A stretch of DNA of 64,000 nt from Acidobacteriota bacterium. GTDB lineage: Bacteria > Acidobacteriota > Blastocatellia > Pyrinomonadales > Pyrinomonadaceae. The position numbers were made by a program, and so were the translations under genes. Under the pieces are notes generated by a model, which worked only from the letters and a program-made list of their open reading frames with translations, ran no database searches and was not told where the DNA came from. The stretch is from assembly GCA_016700175.1 (NCBI GenBank), contig CP065003.1, forward strand, positions 4,426,880-4,490,879, written 5' to 3'. This document shows, piece by piece, positions 17,847 through 26,649 of the stretch. Each line of letters starts with the position of its first letter. The first letter of the stretch is position 1.

Positions 17847-17890
17847 AGCGGGCAAGCCCGCCGCTAAACGGGCGGGTACGAGTCCCGCCC
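17847..17890. repeat. Right inverted repeat copy plus GC hairpin upstream of mazG-like gene
   Basis: 17847-17869 is the exact reverse complement of 17050-17072. It is followed at once by a hairpin with 7-bp arms (gggcggg 17870-17876, cccgccc 17884-17890) ending 12 bp before the start codon of the mazG-like gene. Confidence 0.75.
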
Positions 17891-17901
17891 CTACTTGAAA
17901 C

Positions 17902-18201
17902 ATGAACTTCCGAGAATACCAATCCGCGGCCGCAATGACGGCCCTTTACCCCAAAAGGCTGGACAATCTCGAATACCCGACGCTAGGGCTAGCCGGCGAA
18001 GCCGGCGAGGTGGCCAACATCGTCAAGAAGATCCAGCGCGATCACGGCGGCGAGATCAGCGACGAGATACGCGCGAAACTCAAGGACGAGCTCGGAGACG
18101 TGCTCTGGTACATTTCCGCCTGCGCGGACGAGCTCGGGCTGACGCTCGAGGAGATCGCCGAATTCAACGTCGGAAAGCTTGCTAAACGCCACGGAGCCTA
18201 G
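17902..18201 (+). CDS. MazG-like nucleotide pyrophosphohydrolase
   Basis: A 99-residue all-alpha NTP pyrophosphatase domain of the MazG/RS21-C6 type, which hydrolyses (d)NTPs to the monophosphate and pyrophosphate and probably cleans the nucleotide pool. Metal-binding acidic residues appear in GLAGEAGEVAN (ExxE) and KDELGDVLWYIS (ExxD). It contains a single MazG domain, unlike the duplicated E. coli MazG. The gene is 21 bp upstream of coaE and probably forms one operon with it and the following transporter genes. No obvious Shine-Dalgarno sequence; the ATG is preceded by the GC hairpin repeat. Confidence 0.88.
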   Translation: MNFREYQSAAAMTALYPKRLDNLEYPTLGLAGEAGEVANIVKKIQRDHGGEISDEIRAKLKDELGDVLWYISACADELGLTLEEIAEFNVGKLAKRHGA

Positions 18202-18222
18202 CCCTGAATCCGGATTCCTGAA

Positions 18223-18831
18223 ATGCTGAAAGTCGGTCTGACAGGTTCGATCGCGGTAGGAAAGACACACGTCTGTTCCGTTCTCGCTGCGAACGGCTGC
18301 CGTGTCCTCGACGCGGACCGCGTCGCACGCGACGTCGTCGAGCCGGGCGAAGAGGGCCTTCGAAGGATAGTCGAGCATTTCGGAGAAGAGGTGCTTGATC
18401 CGAAAGGCGGGCTCGACCGCGCAAAGCTCGGCTCGATAGTGTTCCGCGACCCTGCCAAACGACAACTGCTCAATTCGCTGCTGCATCCTCTTGTCATCGA
18501 TGCACAGGACAAATGGCTGAGGAAGGCCGAAAAGGCCGACCCGAACGGCATCGCGGTCGTCGACGCCGCGTTGATGATAGAATCCGGGGGCTACAAACGC
18601 TTCGATAAACTGATTGTTGTGTGGTGTGAGCCTGAGATACAATTGCGGAGACTTATGGACCGCAACGGGCTCACCGAAGAGGAAGCGAGGGCCCGGATCG
18701 GATCGCAGATGTCGCAAGAGGAGAAAAAGTCTTATTCGGACTATCTGATCGATACGTCAGGAAGCTACGAAAATACAAAGCAAAGGACCCTTGAGGTCCT
18801 TTCGTGTCTGAGAGCGGAAATCGGGAATTGA
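18223..18831 (+). CDS. coaE: Dephospho-CoA kinase CoaE
   Basis: Last enzyme of coenzyme A biosynthesis; phosphorylates the 3'-hydroxyl of dephospho-CoA with ATP. The 202-residue length is normal. The P-loop GLTGSIAVGKTH is at residues 5-16, followed by LDADRVARDVV (DAD base), the HPLV segment and the R-rich lid RLMDRNGLTEEEARARI. The stop codon overlaps the ATG of the next gene in a TGATG arrangement, so the peptide-binding lipoprotein is translationally coupled to coaE. Highly secure. Confidence 0.95.
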   Translation: MLKVGLTGSIAVGKTHVCSVLAANGCRVLDADRVARDVVEPGEEGLRRIVEHFGEEVLDPKGGLDRAKLGSIVFRDPAKRQLLNSLLHPLVIDAQDKWLRKAEKADPNGIAVVDAALMIESGGYKRFDKLIVVWCEPEIQLRRLMDRNGLTEEEARARIGSQMSQEEKKSYSDYLIDTSGSYENTKQRTLEVLSCLRAEIGN

Positions 18832-20735
18832 TGCACGGAATCTACCCAGCAGGATCAAAGAGGCATACGCGAGTTCGAAGTGTGTTCGTTTGTCTCGCCG
18901 TGCTCTTTGCGGCGATCCTGTTCGGTTCGTGCGGGCAGCTGAATACTCCGGATCCCGAGGTGTTTTACTCCGAAACCGAACCGCCCAGGGTTCAGGAATT
19001 CCGCTGGTCGAACGGGCGCATGCCCGAGTCCTTCGATCCTTTGAAAGCTGCGGCGCCGCCCGAAACCGACCTCGTCCGCGCGATCTACGAAGGCCTGACT
19101 GAGATCGATCCGAAGACTTTGGAAGCCCTGCCCGCGGTCGCTTTGAAGTGGGAAGCTGCCGATGAAGGCAGGGAATGGACCTTCCAGCTTCGGAAGGACG
19201 CAAAGTGGACCAACGGCGACAAGGTGACTGCCGAAGACTTCGTGCGATCATGGAAACGAGCTGCGGAAGCCGGCAAAGATGCCGCGCATTTTGCACATAT
19301 CTCGAACATAAGGGGCTTTAAGGATCCCTTGGACGAAAGTTCTTCCGCACACGCGGCCGAAGATCTGGGCAAGCCCGGTGACAGGGCGGCCGCGCGGACC
19401 GCCGGTGTGCCGAAGCTTTTCCAGAACCAGACTCCCGGAGCGGCTGCAGAAAAAGGCGCAACGGCAGGTGCGGCGGAGGCCGCAGGCGAAGCGGAAGAAG
19501 AGATTGAGTTCGGCGCAGTGGCGGTCGAGCCTCATATCCTGAAGGTCTATCTGAAGAAGCCGGACGCCCAATTCCCCAAACTCGCCGCTCATCCCGTGCT
19601 TCGTCCCGTTCACGGTGACGGAAGCGCTCTGGAAGGGGAACTTCGCGCCGACATCGTGACCAACGGTGCGTTCGCCGTCGCTTCGGTTGAGAAGGACGGA
19701 GTCGTCCTCGACAGATCGGAGACGTATTTCGCGAAGAGCTCGGTGAGGCTGGAGAAGATCCGGTTCGTTGTTGCGAAAGATGCGGACACGGCTCTTGCGG
19801 AGTACCGCGCCGGAAAAGTCGATGCCGTCACGAACACGGAATTTGAACCTCTTGCATTGAAACTGCTCACGCCGTACGTGGATTTCCGAAGGACAAGACA
19901 CAGTGCGCTGAATTTCTACGAGTTCAACCGCACAAAGGCGCCGTTCCACGACCGAAGGGTCCGGGAGGCGCTCGCGATCGCGATCGACCGCAAGCGGCTG
20001 GCCGAAGACTTTACCGACGGGGCGATGGAGCCCGCGTACGGATTTCTTCCCTTCGTACAGGGTAACGACCGTGAAAAGATCGAGGAGGATGTGGAACGCG
20101 CCAAGGATCTTCTTCTAAAGGCCGGTTTTGGTTCGGCAGATGACTTCCCGGTAGTCAGGCTTGTGATCAACCGAAACGATCTCCAGCAGAAGATCGCGAA
20201 GGAGGTCGCATCGATGTGGAAGGAGAACCTGGGGATCGAGACCGACATCGTTGTCCGGGAGTTTGAGGAAATGGAGGCCGTATGGAAAGCAGGTGACTAC
20301 GACCTGATCCGCCGGGGCGCCGTACTTCCGACTTCCGATGAAACCGCGAACATGCTTGCCATTTTCGGCAGCCCTCCGAACGAGCGTACCGAAGAAGCGG
20401 CCGGTGCCGAGGGCCGCCAGGTGAAAGGGCCTGTACGATATCCCGATCCGCCGCCTCCGCTTCCGGACGCGAATCTTGGATTGACCGAGTTCGACGGCCT
20501 TCCGCCTTCGGTGCGGGACGAGCTCACGATTCAGATCTCAGACAGGAGGAAGGCGATCCTCACCGAGGAGGCAGCAGTCTTCGAGGTCCCTGCGATCCCT
20601 CTCTATTTCCCTACAAGTTATTCACTTGTCAAACCTTACGTCCTGGGATTCGATACGAATCCGCTCGACGCACCGCTTCTCAGAGCTGTCAGTATCGACA
20701 GCGGCTGGAAGTCTGATCCCAACAAGGGTCCCTGA
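18831..20735 (+). CDS. Peptide ABC transporter substrate-binding lipoprotein, OppA/SBP_bac_5 family (first of three)
   Basis: Predicted lipoprotein receptor for oligopeptides, 634 residues from the ATG at 18831. Signal peptide with lipobox LFGSC, Cys34. SBP family 5 features: LVRAIYEGLTEIDPKTLE near the N terminus, WTFQLRKDAKWTNGDKVTAEDFV, and RRVREALAIAIDRKRLA. A low-complexity Ala/Glu-rich insertion (about residues 175-225, around GAAAEKGATAGAAEAAGEAE) breaks the first lobe, and a Pro-rich stretch lies near 535-555. It is the most divergent of the three paralogues here. The ATG overlaps the coaE stop. The permeases and ATPases of the system lie downstream at 25688-29899. Peptide specificity cannot be read. 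Confidence 0.88.
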   Translation: MHGIYPAGSKRHTRVRSVFVCLAVLFAAILFGSCGQLNTPDPEVFYSETEPPRVQEFRWSNGRMPESFDPLKAAAPPETDLVRAIYEGLTEIDPKTLEALPAVALKWEAADEGREWTFQLRKDAKWTNGDKVTAEDFVRSWKRAAEAGKDAAHFAHISNIRGFKDPLDESSSAHAAEDLGKPGDRAAARTAGVPKLFQNQTPGAAAEKGATAGAAEAAGEAEEEIEFGAVAVEPHILKVYLKKPDAQFPKLAAHPVLRPVHGDGSALEGELRADIVTNGAFAVASVEKDGVVLDRSETYFAKSSVRLEKIRFVVAKDADTALAEYRAGKVDAVTNTEFEPLALKLLTPYVDFRRTRHSALNFYEFNRTKAPFHDRRVREALAIAIDRKRLAEDFTDGAMEPAYGFLPFVQGNDREKIEEDVERAKDLLLKAGFGSADDFPVVRLVINRNDLQQKIAKEVASMWKENLGIETDIVVREFEEMEAVWKAGDYDLIRRGAVLPTSDETANMLAIFGSPPNERTEEAAGAEGRQVKGPVRYPDPPPPLPDANLGLTEFDGLPPSVRDELTIQISDRRKAILTEEAAVFEVPAIPLYFPTSYSLVKPYVLGFDTNPLDAPLLRAVSIDSGWKSDPNKGP

Positions 20736-20822
20736 ACGGCCCATAGCCAGGGCTCTCGATCCCGCAGCGGACCCCCGTTTTCCGGGTAAGATCCATCGCC
20801 GAAATGCTGAGATATTGAGCCT

Positions 20823-22862
20823 ATGAAACCCAAACCCGCCAAAGTGCGCCGCTGCCTTGCGATCATTTTGGCGTTGTTTTGGTTCTTGGCACTGACGGGC
20901 TGTGCCGACAAGGCATCCACTCGATACTGGGGACGCGTCTCCCCGCCTTCCGACAACATTCTTCGCTACGTTACGGGATCTGAACCCGAATCGCTCGATC
21001 CGGGTTGGGGCGGTCAGCCTGAATCGAGGATCCTGATCGGGCTTTATGACCGGCTCGTCGAAGTCGAACCGAGGTCGATGGAGCCGATCCCTTCGCTCGC
21101 GACTCACTGGGAGATCGACGATTCCGGGACGGTCTATACATTTCATCTGCGCAAGAACGCGAGGTTCTCGAACGGCGACCCGATAAGGTCGGAGGATTTC
21201 GTCTGGTCTTCGCAACGTCTCATAAACCCGGCTCTGGCGTCGCGATACGGATACTTCGGGTACGACATCAAGTACGCGGAGGCGATCAGCACGGGCGGGG
21301 CGTTCGTCAGAAAGGACGGCGGATTCCTCGCGGCCGAGCCACTAGGGGAAGCCGGCAGAGTTCTTTCATCCTGCACACCGGAAGGGCCTGCGTGCCTGAC
21401 CGTTTCGTCGGATCCTGAGTCCCGCGCGGAATTGGCCAGAAGCGAACCTGATCTTGGACGACGCATTTCGAACGCGGAGTTTGTGCCGGTCAAGCCGTCC
21501 GACCTCGCCGTCGAGGCGCTCGGCGATCACACTGTGCGGATCACTCTAATTCGACCCGCGCCGTACTTCCTCAGTCTGCTTGCGGCTCAGTATTTCTCGG
21601 TACTTCACCGCCCCTCGATCGAAAAACACGGGGCGGAATGGATGAGGCCCGAGAACATCGTTACGAGCGGAACATTTAAGGTCGCCAGCTGGAAACCCTA
21701 CGACGAGCTGTTCCTGGTGAAGAATCCGTTCTACTGGGACGCGGCCAACGTGAAGCTTGACGGGGTCAGGTTCTACCCGTTGGAAGAGGTCACGACGATG
21801 ATGAACCTCTATAAGTCCGGCCGGGTCGATGCGATCTACAATCACACCGTGCCGTCTGCCTGGTTCGAGTCCATCACCCAGTACAGGGACGAATACATGC
21901 TTCATCCCGAAATGTCTAACTCGTTCTACGGCATCAGCGTGAAGAAGCCGCCGGTCGACAAGGTCGAAGTGCGAAAGGCGCTTTCGCTCGCGATCGACCG
22001 AAAAGCGCTCGCCGGGTATATGAAGACCCAGCAGAGCCTGACGAGCTTCATTCCGGAGGGCGTCTTTCCGGAATACGACAAAGTGAAAGAAAGGGTGTTT
22101 GCGGAGCTGGCCAAGAGGGACGGGATTTCGGGAGAAGAGTGGAGATCGCGGACCTTCGATCCCGAGCGTGCCTGCTCGTACATGGAAAGGGCCGGATACA
22201 AGGTCGTTCCCGGTCGGGAAGGAAGGTGCCGCGTCGAAGACTTTCCGGCCGGGGAGATGAGCATCACGTATAACACCAAGGAGGAGCACAAGCAGGTCGC
22301 GGAATTTGTCCAGGCGCAGTGGAAGCAGAACTTGGGCATCGAGGTCCAGATCAAGAATCTCGAGTGGAAGACATATCTTGAGCACCGCGGGAAGGTGCAG
22401 TACAAAGGCGCCATCCGGGCAGGATGGGTCGGCGATTACATAGATCCTTACACCTATTCACAGTTCTTCTATTCCACCAGGAACGATAGCGGCACGGGCT
22501 GGTGGAATGCGGAATATGACCGGCTAATCCGGAAGGCCAATTCGACCCGCGACCCGAGGCGCCGCCTTGAGATACTTGCCGAGGCGGAATACCTGGCTAT
22601 TGCGGACCAGCCCGTTATCCCCCTCGGTACAATGCTGAGCAGCTGGATGAAGAAGCCGTATGTGAAGGGTATGTACCCGAATCCGGGAACGCTTCATCCG
22701 TGGAAATTCATATGGATCGAGAGGGACCCCGCGAAGTGGGACCGGAACGTGGAAAGCATAATGACTGGACCGCAGGAGCCGTCCGTAGCGGCACGGGTTG
22801 CCAAGCTGAGAGAGTCGCAGGAGGCATTCGAGCGCGCAAGGGCTTCCGCCGCGGGGAAATGA
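20823..22862 (+). CDS. Peptide ABC transporter substrate-binding lipoprotein, OppA/SBP_bac_5 family (second of three)
   Basis: A 679-residue lipoprotein (lipobox LTGC, Cys27). The family start NILRYVTGSEPESLDPGWGG and blocks TYTFHLRKNARFSNGDPI-like, KVEVRKALSLAIDRKALA and GIEVQIKNLEWKTYL are clear and nearly shared with the third paralogue. Between the lobes a short insertion (about residues 165-215) carries a cysteine pair (SSCTPEGPAC), at the place where the third paralogue has a much larger insertion. It lies 87 bp after the first receptor gene. Probable role is periplasmic or outer-leaflet peptide capture for the OppBCDF translocator downstream. Confidence 0.92.
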   Translation: MKPKPAKVRRCLAIILALFWFLALTGCADKASTRYWGRVSPPSDNILRYVTGSEPESLDPGWGGQPESRILIGLYDRLVEVEPRSMEPIPSLATHWEIDDSGTVYTFHLRKNARFSNGDPIRSEDFVWSSQRLINPALASRYGYFGYDIKYAEAISTGGAFVRKDGGFLAAEPLGEAGRVLSSCTPEGPACLTVSSDPESRAELARSEPDLGRRISNAEFVPVKPSDLAVEALGDHTVRITLIRPAPYFLSLLAAQYFSVLHRPSIEKHGAEWMRPENIVTSGTFKVASWKPYDELFLVKNPFYWDAANVKLDGVRFYPLEEVTTMMNLYKSGRVDAIYNHTVPSAWFESITQYRDEYMLHPEMSNSFYGISVKKPPVDKVEVRKALSLAIDRKALAGYMKTQQSLTSFIPEGVFPEYDKVKERVFAELAKRDGISGEEWRSRTFDPERACSYMERAGYKVVPGREGRCRVEDFPAGEMSITYNTKEEHKQVAEFVQAQWKQNLGIEVQIKNLEWKTYLEHRGKVQYKGAIRAGWVGDYIDPYTYSQFFYSTRNDSGTGWWNAEYDRLIRKANSTRDPRRRLEILAEAEYLAIADQPVIPLGTMLSSWMKKPYVKGMYPNPGTLHPWKFIWIERDPAKWDRNVESIMTGPQEPSVAARVAKLRESQEAFERARASAAGK

Positions 22863-23095
22863 GCGGCCGGCAGGAAGTGGCAACCGATCTGCCGAAAACC
22901 CGAATCCTACGCGCTGTCAACGACTTTGGAGTTCTTTACCTGCCGGATCGCCGATCCGGGATCCGGAAAGACTATCTTGCCTGAGATCGAAGTGTCGTGA
23001 TATTTTTGTCGAAGTTTCTTAACCGATATCCTCTCCTGTTTTTCTCTTGTAGCACAGTCGGCACCTCAGGCCTTTTAGCACCGGGAGCGCTCAAA

Positions 23096-25666
23096 ATGAA
23101 GCGAAGCTATTCCGTCGAGACCCGAACGGGGATCTTGATAATTCTCTTAACCTTTCTGATCACAAGCTGTACGACTCAGGCGACCACGAAATACTGGGGC
23201 CAGATCGAAGTACCGGAAGACAACAAGATGCGGTACATCACGGGGTCGGAGCCGGAGTCGCTCGATCCTTCGTACGTGACGGGCCAGCCCGAGGCGAGGA
23301 TCCTGATCGGTCTGTACGACCGGCTTGTCGAATACCATCCGAAGACGATGGCGCCGATCCCAGGGCTCGCGACGCACTGGGAGGCTAACGAGGCCGGGAA
23401 CGTGTACACCTTCCATCTGCGTCAGAACGGTAAGTTCTCGAACGGCGATCCGATCAAGGCACAGGACTTCGTATGGTCCTTCCAGAGGGCTCTCTCGCCC
23501 GAGCTCGCGTCGCGGTACGGCTTTCTCGGATACGACATCAAGTACGCAGAGGCATATAACGCGGGCAAGTCCTTCGTTAAGAAGGATGGAGGATATGTAT
23601 TAGTCGGCGAGACTGATGGGCAGTATGGAATAGGAGATGGCGTTGTAGCTTCGAATGAACAAGCAGGGAATCAACCGGAGGTCGAAAAAGCGGCGAACGA
23701 ACCTGCTGAGACCGAGTTCGAGAAGTTTATAACTTCTCCGGAGAGGGAAGCGGTGCCATCAGACCCGTTTGCGCTCGCAAGATTCCTGGAAGGAGAACAA
23801 GAGCTCAAGCGTTACTTCGACTACGAGCCTGGTGACCTTTCTGACCCAGTTGGCTTCGCAACACGAGTAAATGGGGCTGCGGATGCATTGTCTCAATTTG
23901 TGAAGCAAAAGATCAGCAATGATTCGCTGTCTGCCTGCACAAGAGCGGAATCGTGTTCCGAGCAGGCAAAGGCAATTCTGGTAAGGGATATAAACCGGCT
24001 GATCGAGAATGAGCAACTGTATGAAACCGAGAGGTTTCAATCACTGCAGTTAAGTGATGCTTCGGAGAAATTTGTAACAGACTTCAACGAGGCAAATGAG
24101 AAGATCGCGGAAGATAACGATCGAATCGATGCTGAGATCGCGGCACTGAAAGATCAGAAGGAAAAGGAAGAAAAAGCGAAGAGCAAGAAGAAACCTCTTG
24201 GAAAGCTCTTTTTCATGAATCGGTTCCTTTTCGGCGAATACTTCAAATCCGGACTTCAAGAACTGCCACTGGAACCGGTCGAAGCGAAGCATCTCGGCGT
24301 CGAGGCTCCCGACGATTATACCGTCCGAATCACGCTGAAGCAGTCCGCTCCTTATTTCGTTGGCCTGCTTACCCACCAGTTCTTCGCCGTCGTTCATCGC
24401 CCGACGATCCTCAAGCACGGAAAGGACTGGATCAAGCCGGAGAACATCGTTACGAGCGGTTCATACCGGCTGAAAGAGTGGAAGCCGTATGACGAGATGA
24501 CCATCGAGAAGGACCCCAATAACTGGGACGCTGAGAACGTGAAACTCCAGGAGATCACGTTCTACCCGATGGACGAGCAGACGACGATGATGAACATCTA
24601 CAAGGCGGGCCGTGTTGACGCTCTCTACAATCACACCGTCCCCGCCGCCTGGAACGAGTACATACGGCAATTCAAGGACGAGTATCAGCTCCATCCGGAG
24701 ATGTCGATCGAGTACTACACGTTCAGCGTCAAGAAGCCGCCGGTGGACAAGGTCGAGGTCAGAAAGGCCTTCTCGCTGGCGGTCGACAGGTACGCCCTTG
24801 AGAAATTCCGGAAGACGGTCAAGCGGCTCGGGAACTTCACTCCCGAGGGGATCTTCCCGGATTATGAAAAGGTGCGCCAGAGGGTGTTCAAGGAATTGAT
24901 CGCGAAGGAAGGCATTTCCGAGCAGACTTGGAACGAGCGCTATTTCGATCCGAAACGCGCCTGCGACCTGATGAAGGAGGCGGGCTACACCGTCCGGCCG
25001 ACCGAAGGCGGGAAGTGCAAGGTCACGGATTTCCCCGCGAACCAGATGACGATCAGTTACAACACCGCCGAGAGCAACAAGGCTGTCGCGGAATTCGTGC
25101 AGGCGCAATGGCGCCAGAACCTCGGCATCGAGGTGCAAATCAAGAACATGGAGTGGAAGACCTATCTCGACTACCGCTCCAAGGTCGAATACACGGGCGC
25201 CGCGCGCGCCGGATGGGTCGGCGATTATATGGACCCGTTCACCTTCCTGAGCCAGTTCTACACGCCGCAGAACGACAGTTCGACCGGGTGGTGGAAAGAG
25301 GAATACGACGAGCTTCTCGAAAAGGCGAACAACACGGCGGATCCCGAAGCGCGCTTCGAACTGCTCGCGAGAGCCGAGTTCATGATGCTGAAGGAACAGC
25401 CGGTCATTCCGCTCGCCACTCAAGGCACCAGCTGGATGAAAAAGCCTTACGTGAAGGGAATGTACCCCAACCCCGGCACGATGCACCCCTGGAAGTTCGT
25501 GTATATCGAGGAAGACCAGAGCCGCTGGGATTCGGACGTGGACAAGATAATGACCGAGTACACGGATCCGCTGGTCGAGGCCCAGATCGCCGCGCTTATG
25601 AAGACGCAGCTCGATTTCGAGGCTTCAAGGAAACAAAAGGAAAACAGAACCCAGGCCGAGGAGTAG
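23096..25666 (+). CDS. Peptide ABC transporter substrate-binding lipoprotein, OppA/SBP_bac_5 family (third, with large insertion)
   Basis: From the ATG at 23096 the product has 856 residues with lipobox LITSC, Cys25; the open frame extends to 22997, but the signal peptide fits 23096. N- and C-terminal parts are close to the second paralogue (YITGSEPESLDPSYVTGQPE; GIEVQIKNMEWKTYL). An insertion of about 210 residues (roughly 168-381, bases 23600-24240) contains a Cys pair (SACTRAESC) and a highly charged coiled-coil stretch (AALKDQKEKEEKAKSKKK). The DNA of the insertion is clearly AT-richer than the rest of the gene, suggesting a different origin. It lies 22 bp before the first permease gene. 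Confidence 0.92.
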   Translation: MKRSYSVETRTGILIILLTFLITSCTTQATTKYWGQIEVPEDNKMRYITGSEPESLDPSYVTGQPEARILIGLYDRLVEYHPKTMAPIPGLATHWEANEAGNVYTFHLRQNGKFSNGDPIKAQDFVWSFQRALSPELASRYGFLGYDIKYAEAYNAGKSFVKKDGGYVLVGETDGQYGIGDGVVASNEQAGNQPEVEKAANEPAETEFEKFITSPEREAVPSDPFALARFLEGEQELKRYFDYEPGDLSDPVGFATRVNGAADALSQFVKQKISNDSLSACTRAESCSEQAKAILVRDINRLIENEQLYETERFQSLQLSDASEKFVTDFNEANEKIAEDNDRIDAEIAALKDQKEKEEKAKSKKKPLGKLFFMNRFLFGEYFKSGLQELPLEPVEAKHLGVEAPDDYTVRITLKQSAPYFVGLLTHQFFAVVHRPTILKHGKDWIKPENIVTSGSYRLKEWKPYDEMTIEKDPNNWDAENVKLQEITFYPMDEQTTMMNIYKAGRVDALYNHTVPAAWNEYIRQFKDEYQLHPEMSIEYYTFSVKKPPVDKVEVRKAFSLAVDRYALEKFRKTVKRLGNFTPEGIFPDYEKVRQRVFKELIAKEGISEQTWNERYFDPKRACDLMKEAGYTVRPTEGGKCKVTDFPANQMTISYNTAESNKAVAEFVQAQWRQNLGIEVQIKNMEWKTYLDYRSKVEYTGAARAGWVGDYMDPFTFLSQFYTPQNDSSTGWWKEEYDELLEKANNTADPEARFELLARAEFMMLKEQPVIPLATQGTSWMKKPYVKGMYPNPGTMHPWKFVYIEEDQSRWDSDVDKIMTEYTDPLVEAQIAALMKTQLDFEASRKQKENRTQAEE

Positions 25667-25687
25667 TCGGGCCGACAGAGACGCAAA

Positions 25688-26605
25688 ATGCTGAAATTCA
25701 TATTCAACCGAATTCTCATCATCGTCCCGATGGCCCTTCTGGTGGTCACCGTCACGTGGGTCCTGATCCGCGTGGCGCCGGGTAACTTCTATTCGACCGA
25801 AAGGAACCTTCCGCCGGCGATCGAGGAGAACATCAAGAAGAAATACGGTCTTGATCAGCCCTGGTACGTGCAGTACGGCACGATGATGGGCAACATCCTC
25901 CGGCTCGATTTCGGCGACTCGCTCAAGTACCAAGGGCAGTCGGTCAATGAGATCATTGCCCGGCATTTCCCGTATTCGGCAACACTCGGGCTCTTGGCAT
26001 ACCTGCTCGCCCTTGCGATCGGCCTGTTCGCGGGGATCGTCGCGGCGTTGAAGCAGAACTCGGCGTTCGATTACGGTACGATGGCCGCCGCGATGCTCGG
26101 GCTCAGTGTGCCAAATTTCGTGCTCGGCCCGATCCTCGTGCTGTTCTTCTCGCTCTACCTGTACTGGCTGCCGCCCGCGAGATGGGGCGGTCCTTTGTAC
26201 CTGATAATGCCGGTAGTGACGCTCGCGGCGATCTACGCTGCGTACATCGCGAGGCTCACAAGGGCGGGAATGCTCGAGGTGATGCGCTCCGATTACATCC
26301 GCACCGCGCGCGCGAAAGGGCTTAACGAAAAGACCGTGCTTCTGAAACACGGCCTGCGCGGCGGGATCGTCCCGGTCGTTTCGTTCACAGGGCCGGCGCT
26401 CGCATCGCTTCTCGCCGGTACGGTCGTCGTGGAGAAGGTCTTCGCGATACCGGGCCTCGGCAACATCTTCATTCAATCCGTGCTGAACCGTGACGAGCCC
26501 CTCATCCTCGGGATCGTCGCGTTCCTTTCGATCCTGATAATGATCGCGAACCTTGCGGTCGATATCTCCTACGGGTTCCTCGACCCGAGGATCAGGTACG
26601 AATAG
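25688..26605 (+). CDS. oppB: Oligopeptide/dipeptide ABC transporter permease, OppB/DppB type
   Basis: Inner-membrane permease, 305 residues, six predicted helices. Typical start MLKFIFNRILIIVPMALLVV, the periplasmic KYGLDQPWYVQYGTMMGNI region, and the cytoplasmic EAA loop YIRTARAKGLNEKTVLLKHG that docks on the ATPases. The final helix ends in the standard DPRIRYE. Pairs with the following OppC-type permease. Located 21 bp after the third receptor gene and 44 bp before oppC, so clearly within the operon. Confidence 0.94.
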   Translation: MLKFIFNRILIIVPMALLVVTVTWVLIRVAPGNFYSTERNLPPAIEENIKKKYGLDQPWYVQYGTMMGNILRLDFGDSLKYQGQSVNEIIARHFPYSATLGLLAYLLALAIGLFAGIVAALKQNSAFDYGTMAAAMLGLSVPNFVLGPILVLFFSLYLYWLPPARWGGPLYLIMPVVTLAAIYAAYIARLTRAGMLEVMRSDYIRTARAKGLNEKTVLLKHGLRGGIVPVVSFTGPALASLLAGTVVVEKVFAIPGLGNIFIQSVLNRDEPLILGIVAFLSILIMIANLAVDISYGFLDPRIRYE

Positions 26606-26649
26606 GCGCACCAAGGCACATTTCAAGGCTTCAGCAAGGATCGGGATAA

